DNA of 64,000 bases from Aquimonas sp044377145 (lineage in GTDB: Bacteria; Pseudomonadota; Gammaproteobacteria; Xanthomonadales; Xanthomonadaceae). A program made the translations under genes and the position numbers. The number at the start of each line of letters is the position of its first letter. The stretch's first letter is position 1. Location of the stretch: assembly GCF_044377145.1 (NCBI RefSeq), contig NZ_JBILJQ010000001.1:124001-188000 (forward strand), in the 5' to 3' direction. Shown here in pieces: positions 57,455 through 64,000 of this stretch. Under the pieces are notes generated by a model. That model was not told the DNA's origin, searched no databases, and saw nothing but the letters and a program-made list of their open reading frames with translations.

Positions 57455-57976
57455 CTACTGCTTTTTCTTGGGCGCGATCATCATGATCATCTGGCGGCCT
57501 TCCAGACGCGGCCGTTGCTCGATCACCGCCTCATCGCCGAGGTCGGCTTCGATCTTGGCAGCCATCGCCAGACCGAGCTCCTGATGGGCCATTTCGCGGC
57601 CCTTGAACCGGATGTTGATCTTGACCTTGTCGCCTTCCTCAAGGAAGCGCCGGATGTTGCGCAGCTTGATGGCGTAGTCGCCGACATCGGTGGTGGGACG
57701 GAACTTCAGTTCCTTCAGTTCCACCTGCTTCTGCTTCTTCTTGGCGGCGCTCGCCTTCTTCTGCTGCTCAAAGCGGAACTTGCCGAAATCCATGATGCGG
57801 CAGACCGGCGGATCGACATTGGGCTGGATTTCGACCAAGTCGAGTTCCAGGTCCAGCGCCATGCGCAGGGCATCGTCACGGCTCAGAACGCCGACATTCT
57901 CGCCTTCGGCACCGATGACGCGCACGCGCGGCACCCGGATTTCGTGGTTCTTGCGGTTCAGCTTTTCAGTATTGAT
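57455..57976 (-). CDS. infC: Translation initiation factor IF-3 with AUC start codon
   Basis: Protein of 173 residues. The N domain has RVPRVRVIGAEGENVGVLSRDDAL, followed by the linker FRFEQQKKASAAKKKQKQVE and the C domain (KLRNIRRFLEEGDKVKINI, PRLEGRQMIMMIAPKKK). No ATG, GTG or TTG gives the expected N-terminus. Reading upstream from the internal GTG at 57934 gives INTEKLNRKNHEIRVPRV from an ATC codon at 57976, eight bases after GGAG, exactly the family length. E. coli infC uses AUU for self-regulation by IF-3, so a rare AUC start here fits the same control. A GTG start at 57934 would remove 14 conserved residues. Confidence 0.93.
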   Translation of the reverse strand: MNTEKLNRKNHEIRVPRVRVIGAEGENVGVLSRDDALRMALDLELDLVEIQPNVDPPVCRIMDFGKFRFEQQKKASAAKKKQKQVELKELKFRPTTDVGDYAIKLRNIRRFLEEGDKVKINIRFKGREMAHQELGLAMAAKIEADLGDEAVIEQRPRLEGRQMIMMIAPKKKQ

Positions 57977-58041
57977 TCGCGTGTCTCCGTGCGGGTTCGC
58001 TGGGCCGAAACAACAGGCAAGCGCCTGATTCCTAGAGGAAT

Positions 58042-59961
58042 TCAGGCTTTCGCCGTGTTACCCGGACCGTTCTCTGCGCGTAGCCGTTCGATCAGATCCG
58101 GCAGGCTAAAGCTGCCGAGGTCTTCCCCTGAACGCGTGCGCACTGCAACCAGTCCGTTCTCTTTCTCGCGGTCGCCCACGACAAACAGATACGGGATCTT
58201 CTGCAGGGTATGCTCGCGAATCTTATAACCGATCTTTTCGTTTCTCAAGTCGGCCTCTACGCGGAAGCCTTGCGCGACAAGGGTTTGGGTCACCTCGCGC
58301 ACGTAGTCGGCTTGGGCGTCGGTGATGTTCATCACCACCGCCTGCACCGGCGCCAGCCACAGCGGGAACAGGCCGGCGTGATGCTCGATCAGGATGCCGA
58401 TGAAGCGCTCCATCGAGCCGACGATGGCCCGGTGCAGCATCACCGGATGCCGGCGCGTGCTGGTTTCATCGACGTACTCCGCGCCGAGACGGCCCGGCAT
58501 CATGAAGTCGACCTGCATGGTGCCGACCTGCCAACCGCGACCGATCGAGTCGCGCATGTGGTATTCGATCTTGGGGCCGTAGAAGGCGCCCTCACCCTGC
58601 AGCTCCTGCCATTCGACGCCGCAAGAACCGAGCGCCGCCCGCAACGCGTGCTCGGCCTTGTCCCAGGTCGCGTCGTCGCCGAGCCGCGAGTCCGGGCGCA
58701 GCGCGATCTTCAGCGAGATGTCGGTGAACCCGAAGTCGCGGTAGACCGCCATTGCCTGTTGGTGGAAGGCGGTGACCTCAGCCTCGATCTGATTCTCTGT
58801 ACAGAAAATGTGGCCGTCGTCCTGGGTGAAGGCGCGTACCCGCATGATCCCGTGCAGGGCGCCGGAGGGCTCGTTGCGGTGGCAGCCGCCGAACTCGCCG
58901 TAGCGGATCGGCAGGTCGCGGTAGCTGTGCAAGCCGGAGTTGAAAATCTGCACATGGCCCGGGCAGTTCATGGGCTTCACCGCATAGGTCCGCTTCTCGG
59001 ACTCGGTGAAGAACATGTTTTCCTTGTAGTTGTCCCAGTGGCCGGACTTCTTCCACAGGCTCACGTCCAGGATCTGCGGGCAGCGCACTTCCTGGTAGCC
59101 GGAATGTCGGTAGACGCCGCGCATGTGCTGCTCGACGGTCTGCCACAGGCTCCAGCCGCGCGGGTGCCAGAACACCATGCCCGGCGCTTCCTCCTGCTGA
59201 TGGAACAGATGCAGCTGCTTGGCGATGCGGCGGTGGTCGCGCTTTTCGGCCTCTTCCAACTGGTGCAGATGAGCCTTGAGGTCCTTGTCGTTCAACCAGG
59301 ACGTACCGTAGATGCGCGAAAGCATCTGGTTGTTGGAATCGCCGCGCCAGTAGGCGCCGGCCACCTTCATCAGCTTGAACGCGCGCAGCTTGTCGGTGCT
59401 CGGCACATGCGGGCCACGGCACAGGTCGGTGAACTCGCCCTGGGTGTACAGGGACAGGTCCTCAGCGGCCGGAATCGACTCGATGATCTCGGCCTTGAAG
59501 TGCTCGCCCAAGCCACGGAAAAAGGTGATCGCATCGTCGCGCGACTTGACCGTTCGGCTGACGGCCAGCTTCTCGGCGACGATCTTCTGCATCTCTTCTT
59601 CGATTTTCGGCAGGTCGTCCGGCGTGAACTGACGCTCGTAGGCGAAATCGTAGTAAAAGCCGTTGTCGATCACCGGGCCGATGGTGACCTGAGCGCCCGG
59701 GTACAGGCGCTGCACCGCCTGAGCCAGCAGATGCGCGGTGGAGTGGCGCAATACTTCAAGCGCGTCTGGATGCTTCTCGGTGACGATCTCAAGCGCGGCG
59801 TCGGCAGCGATCCGATGGCTGAGATCGACGAGACGACCGTCGACCTTGCCCGCCAGCGCGGCCTTGGCCAAACCGGCGCCAATACTGGCGGCGACTTCGC
59901 CGACTGTGACTGAGTTTTCGAAGTCCCGACGGCTGCCGTCAGGAAGGGTGATCTGGACCAT
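58042..59961 (-). CDS. thrS: Threonine--tRNA ligase
   Basis: Class II synthetase of 639 residues. It has a TGS domain (MVQITLPDGSRRDFENSVTVGEVAASI), the editing domain with HSTAHLLAQAVQRLYP, and the catalytic core with MNCPGHVQIFNSGLHSYRDLPIR. The zinc Cys is in that segment and the zinc His residues are downstream. The C-terminal anticodon-binding domain has RVEADLRNEKIGYKIREHTLQK. ATG 59961 matches the family start. The gene is preceded by a leader of about 230 bases with its own promoter, leader peptide and terminator candidates. Confidence 0.97.
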   Translation of the reverse strand: MVQITLPDGSRRDFENSVTVGEVAASIGAGLAKAALAGKVDGRLVDLSHRIAADAALEIVTEKHPDALEVLRHSTAHLLAQAVQRLYPGAQVTIGPVIDNGFYYDFAYERQFTPDDLPKIEEEMQKIVAEKLAVSRTVKSRDDAITFFRGLGEHFKAEIIESIPAAEDLSLYTQGEFTDLCRGPHVPSTDKLRAFKLMKVAGAYWRGDSNNQMLSRIYGTSWLNDKDLKAHLHQLEEAEKRDHRRIAKQLHLFHQQEEAPGMVFWHPRGWSLWQTVEQHMRGVYRHSGYQEVRCPQILDVSLWKKSGHWDNYKENMFFTESEKRTYAVKPMNCPGHVQIFNSGLHSYRDLPIRYGEFGGCHRNEPSGALHGIMRVRAFTQDDGHIFCTENQIEAEVTAFHQQAMAVYRDFGFTDISLKIALRPDSRLGDDATWDKAEHALRAALGSCGVEWQELQGEGAFYGPKIEYHMRDSIGRGWQVGTMQVDFMMPGRLGAEYVDETSTRRHPVMLHRAIVGSMERFIGILIEHHAGLFPLWLAPVQAVVMNITDAQADYVREVTQTLVAQGFRVEADLRNEKIGYKIREHTLQKIPYLFVVGDREKENGLVAVRTRSGEDLGSFSLPDLIERLRAENGPGNTAKA

Positions 59962-60028
59962 GGCGGAACTCACTGGCTGATGGCAGACGACACGCGTCCG
60001 CTGGAACTGAAGGAATGCTGCAGGCAAC

Positions 60029-60050
60029 AAAAAAGGGCGCAGGCGCCCTT
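60029..60050 (-). terminator. Rho-independent terminator in thrS leader
   Basis: On the minus strand AAGGGCG-CCTG-CGCCCTT is followed by four more T. It lies about 70 bases before the thrS ATG and downstream of the probable thrS promoter, so it looks like an attenuator rather than only the end of pilU. Confidence 0.75.
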
Positions 60051-60078
60051 GATTGCGGGTGCACGCGCAGGTCAGGTT

Positions 60079-60099
60079 TCAGTCGCTGGTAGTAGACAT
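60079..60099 (-). CDS. Possible thrS leader peptide (MSTTSD)
   Basis: A six-codon frame, ATG TCT ACT ACC AGC GAC then TGA, ends 29 bases before the terminator hairpin in the thrS leader. Two adjacent Thr codons are suggestive for threonine attenuation, but two is few and no good ribosome binding site precedes it. Treat as a candidate only. Confidence 0.3.
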   Translation of the reverse strand: MSTTSD

Positions 60100-60194
60100 G
60101 TCGCACGCTCGGCCGGCGTTTCCGCCCGGCCACCTCGTTGACGAACGCCCCACACGGGGCTGGATGACTTGGATGCTGTTTCGCAGCGAGCGCA

Positions 60195-60224
60195 AAACTA
60201 GACCCGCCCGGCCTGTGCTGTCAA
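60195..60224 (-). promoter_or_regulatory. Probable thrS promoter
   Basis: On the minus strand a consensus TTGACA (60224-60219) and TAGTTT (60200-60195) are 18 bp apart. The start would fall near 60188, giving a structured leader of about 227 bases before thrS. Confidence 0.55.
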
Positions 60225-60250
60225 CGCGGGCCGGGCGAGTGCACGCTTGA

Positions 60251-61381
60251 TCAGCGCGACTCGATAAGCTCGACGCCGTCCATACCCTGGGCCAGCGAAT
60301 GAACATCGCCACCCTGAGCCAGCTTGATCTTCAAGCGCACTTCGTTGGTCGAGTCGGCGTGGCGCAGTGCGTCCTCGTAGGAGATCTCGCCGGCTTGATA
60401 GAGCTCGAACAGGGCCTGGTCGAAGGTGCGCATGCCCAGATTGGTCGACTCCTTCATCACTTCCTTCAGCTTGTGGATCTCGCCGTCGCGGATGTAGTCC
60501 TGGATCAGCGGAGTGCCGAGCAGAATCTCCAGCGCCACGCGCCGCCCCTTGCCGTCCGGCGTCGGGATCAGCTGCTGCGCCACCACGCCCTTCAGGTTCA
60601 GCGACAGATCCATCAGCAGCTGATTGCGGCGGTCGTCCGGGAAGAAGTTGATGATGCGGTCCATCGCCTGGTTGGCGTTGTTCGCATGCAGGGTGCACAG
60701 CACCAGATGGCCGGTTTCGGCAAAGGCGATCGCGTGGTCCATGCCTTCGCGGGTACGCACCTCGCCAATCATGATCACGTCCGGCGCCTGGCGGAGGGTG
60801 TTCTTCAACGCGGCTTCCCAAGTGTCGGTGTCAATGCCGACCTCGCGCTGGGTGATGATGCAGCCTTCGTGCTTGTGCACGTACTCGATCGGGTCCTCGA
60901 TGGTGATGATGTGGCCCGAGGAATTCTGGTTGCGGTAGCCGATCATCGCCGCCAGCGTGGTCGATTTGCCGGTGCCAGTGGCGCCGACCATGATCACGAT
61001 GCCGCGCTTGGTCATCGCCAGGGTCTTGATGACCGGCGGCAGATTCAGCTCATCGCAGGTCGGGATGCGCGTTTCGATCCGGCGCAGCACCATACCGACC
61101 TGGTTGCGCTGATAGAAGCAGCTGACGCGAAACCGCCCCACGCCGGACACGCCGATCGCGAAGTTGCACTCGTGGGTTTTCTCGAACTCCTCGCGCTGGT
61201 TCGGCGTCATCACATTCAGCACCAGATCGCGGCTTTGCTGCGGCGTCAGCGGCGTCTGCGTGATCGGCTGCAGGCGCCCGTGGACCTTGATGGTCGGCGG
61301 CATGCCGGACGTGATGAACAGGTCCGAGGCCTTCTTGTGGGCCATCAGCTTGAGATAGCTGGTGAAATCGATCGTGCTCAT
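60251..61381 (-). CDS. pilU: Type IV pilus retraction ATPase PilU
   Basis: Hexameric ATPase of 376 residues that assists PilT in pilus retraction. It has Walker A GATGTGKSTTLAAMIGY, Asp box and Walker B in RQAPDVIMIGEVRTREGMDHAI, and the His box TGHLVLCTLHANNA. The C-terminus (about 345-376) extends beyond PilT and lacks the AIRNLIRE motif, which identifies it as PilU. It lies 160 bp downstream of pilT on the same strand, with inverted repeats between. Confidence 0.95.
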   Translation of the reverse strand: MSTIDFTSYLKLMAHKKASDLFITSGMPPTIKVHGRLQPITQTPLTPQQSRDLVLNVMTPNQREEFEKTHECNFAIGVSGVGRFRVSCFYQRNQVGMVLRRIETRIPTCDELNLPPVIKTLAMTKRGIVIMVGATGTGKSTTLAAMIGYRNQNSSGHIITIEDPIEYVHKHEGCIITQREVGIDTDTWEAALKNTLRQAPDVIMIGEVRTREGMDHAIAFAETGHLVLCTLHANNANQAMDRIINFFPDDRRNQLLMDLSLNLKGVVAQQLIPTPDGKGRRVALEILLGTPLIQDYIRDGEIHKLKEVMKESTNLGMRTFDQALFELYQAGEISYEDALRHADSTNEVRLKIKLAQGGDVHSLAQGMDGVELIESR

Positions 61382-61399
61382 GGCGGGCTCCTTCGGAGC

Positions 61400-61538
61400 G
61401 GGATTCGGGATTGGGGATTCGGGATGGAACGACCGCTGGCGCGGCGGCTGGGACTCTCAGTGCTTCGGGCGGAGACGGAATCGGAACACAGCCACAAGGG
61501 AGCTCTCCCAATCCCGAATCCCCGATCCCAAATCCCGG
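61400..61538. repeat. Inverted pair of GGGATTCGGGATTGGGG elements between pilT and pilU
   Basis: GGGATTCGGGATTGGGGATT and following bases (61400-61427) are mirrored by CCCAATCCCGAATCCCCGAT and following bases (61508-61538), with about 80 bp between. The element starts 18 bases upstream of the pilU start and ends 3 bases from the pilT stop, so it fills almost the whole gap. The arms could form a long stem in the pilT-pilU transcript. Confidence 0.85.
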
Positions 61539-61541
61539 CTC

Positions 61542-62579
61542 TCAGTCAAACAACCGCTTGTCCTTCGCGTAGTCGCGTGCCGACTGGCGCGTGACCAGGC
61601 CACGCTTGACCAGATCCTGCAAGCACTGGTCGAGGGTCTGCATGCCGACGTTCTGGCCGGTCTGGATCGACGAGTACATCTGCGCGACCTTGTCCTCGCG
61701 GATCAGGTTACGGATGGCCGGCACCGCGACCATGATTTCATGCGCGGCGACGCGACCGCCGCCGACCTTCTTCAGCAGCGACTGCGAGATCACCGCGCGG
61801 AGGCTTTCGGACAGCATCGAGCGCACCATCGGCTTTTCGCCGGCGGGGAACACGTCGATGATGCGGTCGATGGTCTTGGCGGCCGAACTGGTATGCAGGG
61901 TGCCAAACACCAGATGGCCGGTTTCGGCGGCGGTCAGCGCCAACCGGATGGTCTCGAGATCACGCAACTCGCCGACCAGGATGTAATCGGGGTCTTCGCG
62001 CAGCGCCGAGCGCAGGGCCTCGTTGAAGCCGTGGGTGTCGCGATGCACTTCGCGCTGGTTGATCAGGCATTTGTTCGAGGTGTGCACGAACTCGATCGGA
62101 TCCTCGACCGTCAGAATGTGCCCGTACTCGTTCTTGTTGACGTGATCGACCATCGCCGCCAGCGTGGTCGACTTGCCCGAGCCGGTCGGGCCGGTCACCA
62201 GGATCAAACCCTGCGGCACTTCGATCAGCTCGCGGAAGATCTTCGGCGCGTTCAGATCCTCCAGCGTCAGCACTTCCGACGGGATGGTCCGGAACACCGC
62301 ACCGGCACCTCGATTCTGGTTGAACGCATTGACGCGGAAGCGCGCGAGGCCCGGAATCTCGAACGAGAAGTCGACCTCGTAGAACTCTTCGTAATCGCGC
62401 CGCTGCTTGTCCGACATGATGTCGTAGATGAGTGCGTGCACCTGCTTGTGGTCGAGCGCCGGGATGTTGATCCGGCGGACATCGCCATCGACCCGGATCA
62501 TCGGCGGCAGCCCGGCAGACAGATGCAGGTCCGAGGCCTTGTTCTTGACCGAAAACGCCAACAGCTCTGCGATATCCAT
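61542..62579 (-). CDS. pilT: Type IV pilus twitching motility ATPase PilT
   Basis: Retraction motor of 345 residues. Walker A GPTGSGKSTTLAAMVDHVN, Asp box TVEDPIEFVH, Walker B EDPDYILVGELRDLETI, His box TGHLVFGTLHTSSA and the PilT-specific AIRNLIRE are all intact. It powers pilus retraction at the inner membrane, needed for twitching and DNA uptake. ATG 62579 (MDIAELLAF) is the family start. It is divergent from yggS. Confidence 0.97.
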   Translation of the reverse strand: MDIAELLAFSVKNKASDLHLSAGLPPMIRVDGDVRRINIPALDHKQVHALIYDIMSDKQRRDYEEFYEVDFSFEIPGLARFRVNAFNQNRGAGAVFRTIPSEVLTLEDLNAPKIFRELIEVPQGLILVTGPTGSGKSTTLAAMVDHVNKNEYGHILTVEDPIEFVHTSNKCLINQREVHRDTHGFNEALRSALREDPDYILVGELRDLETIRLALTAAETGHLVFGTLHTSSAAKTIDRIIDVFPAGEKPMVRSMLSESLRAVISQSLLKKVGGGRVAAHEIMVAVPAIRNLIREDKVAQMYSSIQTGQNVGMQTLDQCLQDLVKRGLVTRQSARDYAKDKRLFD

Positions 62580-62730
62580 GAGTCCCGCGTCCCCTGCAAT
62601 CAAATCCGAACGACCGGCGCGCCTGAAGTCCCAGGAGCGCATCCGGCTAGACTAGCCGCTTGGTGCTGCACCCGGCCCGGCGGTCGGGAGCGCGGGCGCA
62701 GACACATCGAGTATATCCTTGAAGAACACC

Positions 62731-63438
62731 ATGGCGATGCCAGCTCCGACCCAGTTCGAGACCGCTCTTGCCGAGCGACTGCAGGCCCTGCAGCAGCGCG
62801 TCCGCGCCGCCGCCGCAGGACGTGAGGTCCAATTGCTCGCCGTCAGCAAGACCCAGCCGGCCGAGGCGGTGAGTGTATTGGCCGCAGTGGGTCAGACCGC
62901 CTTCGGCGAAAACTACGTGCAGGAGGCTCAGGACAAGATCCAGGCGCTCGCAGGCACACCGCTTTGTTGGCATCTGATCGGCCACCTGCAGTCGAACAAG
63001 TGCACCGTAGCGGCGCAGTTGTTCGACTGCATACAGGGCGTCGACCGCGCCAAACTGCTGCCCCTGCTGGACGCAGGCCGCCAGGCCAGCGGGCGCGGGC
63101 CGCTCGACATACTGCTGCAGGTCAACATCGACGATGAAGCCAGCAAGTCCGGCTGCGCGCCCTCCGCCCTGCCTGCGCTCGCCGAAGCAGCCGCCAACTT
63201 CAGCCAGCTGCGTCTGCGCGGAATCATGAGCATTCCTTCGCCCGACCCCGACATGGCGCGACGCCAGCGCAGCTTTGCTGCATTGCGCAGCGTGTTCGAG
63301 CGCCTGCGCGCGGAGCACCCCCAGATTGACACCCTGTCGATGGGCATGAGCGAGGACTTCGAGCTGGCGATTCGCGAGGGCGCCACCCTGGTTCGAGTTG
63401 GCAGTGCCCTGTTCGGACCGCGCGCTGTGGCGAACTGA
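62731..63438 (+). CDS. yggS: Pyridoxal-phosphate homeostasis protein YggS
   Basis: PLP-binding protein of 235 residues with a TIM-barrel fold. The PLP Lys is Lys40 in LLAVSKTQPAE, with FGENYVQEAQDKI, HLIGHLQSNK and SMGMSEDFELAIREGATLVRVGSALFG matching the family throughout. It buffers free PLP and has no known catalytic reaction. ATG 62731 was chosen over an upstream TTG at 62719. It is followed 79 bp later by proC, the common pairing. Confidence 0.95.
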   Translation: MAMPAPTQFETALAERLQALQQRVRAAAAGREVQLLAVSKTQPAEAVSVLAAVGQTAFGENYVQEAQDKIQALAGTPLCWHLIGHLQSNKCTVAAQLFDCIQGVDRAKLLPLLDAGRQASGRGPLDILLQVNIDDEASKSGCAPSALPALAEAAANFSQLRLRGIMSIPSPDPDMARRQRSFAALRSVFERLRAEHPQIDTLSMGMSEDFELAIREGATLVRVGSALFGPRAVAN

Positions 63439-63517
63439 GCATCGGGATTGGCGCATCGCGCGAAATGATCCGCGCGCAGGCCGCTATCCTGTCGTCCCGA
63501 CCTGGATTTCGTCCCGC

Positions 63518-64000
63518 ATGCCCACTTCCGACGCTGCACTTGCGACTCCCGGCCTGACTGCCTTCATCGGCGGCGGCAATATGGCGCGTTCGCTGATCGC
63601 CGGTCTGCGCCGACAGGGCCGGCCCGGCGACAGCCTCGTCGTCGTCGAGCCTGTCGAAGCCCAGCGGGCCGCATTGACCGCCGAGTTCGGGGTGCAGGCC
63701 TTCGCCGACGCTGCGGAAATCGCCGCCAGCGCAGATTTGCTGGTGCTCGCGGTCAAACCGCAGTTGATGGAGCCGGTCTGTCGAGCGCTGGCGCGGAATC
63801 TCAAGACCGACGCACTACTGATCTCGATCGCCGCAGGCATTCCCTGCGCCCATCTCAGTGAATGGTTGGGTACGCCCTGCATCGTTCGATCGATGCCGAA
63901 CACGCCAGCCCTGCTCGGCGCCGGAGCCACCGGGCTGTATGCGCCGCCCACCGTCACCGCCGAACAGCGGCTGGCGGCCGAAGCGGTGCTGCGCAGTGCC
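63518..64000 (+). CDS. proC: Pyrroline-5-carboxylate reductase, 5' part
   Basis: The first 161 codons of proC; the frame is open to the right edge of the window. The NAD(P)-binding FIGGGNMARSLIAGL, then VLAVKPQLM, SIAAGIPCAHL and IVRSMPNTPALLGAGATGLYA are typical. It makes proline from pyrroline-5-carboxylate. The C-terminal dimerisation helices lie outside the window. Confidence 0.95.
   Translation, partial: MPTSDAALATPGLTAFIGGGNMARSLIAGLRRQGRPGDSLVVVEPVEAQRAALTAEFGVQAFADAAEIAASADLLVLAVKPQLMEPVCRALARNLKTDALLISIAAGIPCAHLSEWLGTPCIVRSMPNTPALLGAGATGLYAPPTVTAEQRLAAEAVLRSA

Overview
The window looks like chromosomal DNA of a GC-rich gammaproteobacterium of the Xanthomonadales (Lysobacterales) type. 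This rests on the gene order thrS-infC-rpmI-rplT-pheS-pheT-ihfA-merR-tRNA-Pro and pilT-pilU beside yggS-proC, on GGGATTCGGGA-type intergenic repeats, and on a TonB receptor flanked by a tryptophan-halogenase-like gene and a secreted GH13 enzyme. No phage, insertion sequence, CRISPR array or plasmid gene was seen.

Layout. 1-6400: a starch/maltodextrin-type island with the end of a halogenase-like flavoenzyme, a TonB-dependent receptor and a divergent secreted alpha-amylase-family enzyme, with a LacI-type operator candidate between the last two. 6540-8000: a secreted delta-60 repeat protein. 8290-12010: a decaying Kai locus, with an in-frame KaiC-KaiB chimera followed by a PAS-PAS-GAF-GGDEF-EAL-receiver gene broken by an exact 59-bp tandem duplication and by a second lesion. 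12295-29126 (minus strand): the most unusual system here, a class II lanthipeptide cluster whose precursor carries a nitrile-hydratase-like (NHLP) leader. Its transcription order is sigma-54 activator, precursor, LanM, 2OG/Fe(II)-oxygenase-like protein, two-domain GNAT, two TolC-type outer-membrane proteins, HlyD-type adaptor, C39-peptidase ABC exporter and second NHLM-type ABC protein. A good -24/-12 promoter and an enhancer-like array of inverted repeats lie upstream of the precursor. A perfect hairpin separates precursor and LanM. The inferred pathway is: sigma-54-switched transcription, dehydration and cyclisation by LanM, possible hydroxylation and N-acylation, cleavage after the Gly-Gly of the leader by the C39 domain, and export through the ABC/HlyD/TolC conduit.

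29277-35000: a partner-switching cassette (RsbW-like kinase, STAS antagonist, membrane SpoIIE-type phosphatase) faces an operon of an orphan membrane sensor, an MFS transporter and a guanidinoacetate-methyltransferase-like enzyme. The phosphatase and the orphan sensor share the same extracytoplasmic sensor module. 35146-41411: a B12-binding radical SAM protein, an NAD(P)H:quinone-oxidoreductase-like flavoprotein with a MerR-type promoter, MerR regulator, glycerophosphodiesterase, the grxD-SDR-marC operon and sodB. 41468-47575: tRNA-Val, a pyruvate dehydrogenase E1 and a large beta-propeller diguanylate cyclase.

47865-64000: housekeeping genes, namely uup, glutathione peroxidase, proline iminopeptidase, tRNA-Pro, merR, ihfA, pheT, pheS, rplT, rpmI, infC (apparent AUC start), thrS (with a long structured leader), pilU, pilT, yggS and a truncated proC. 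Several intergenic regions carry short dispersed repeats, and the translation genes carry attenuator-like hairpins.
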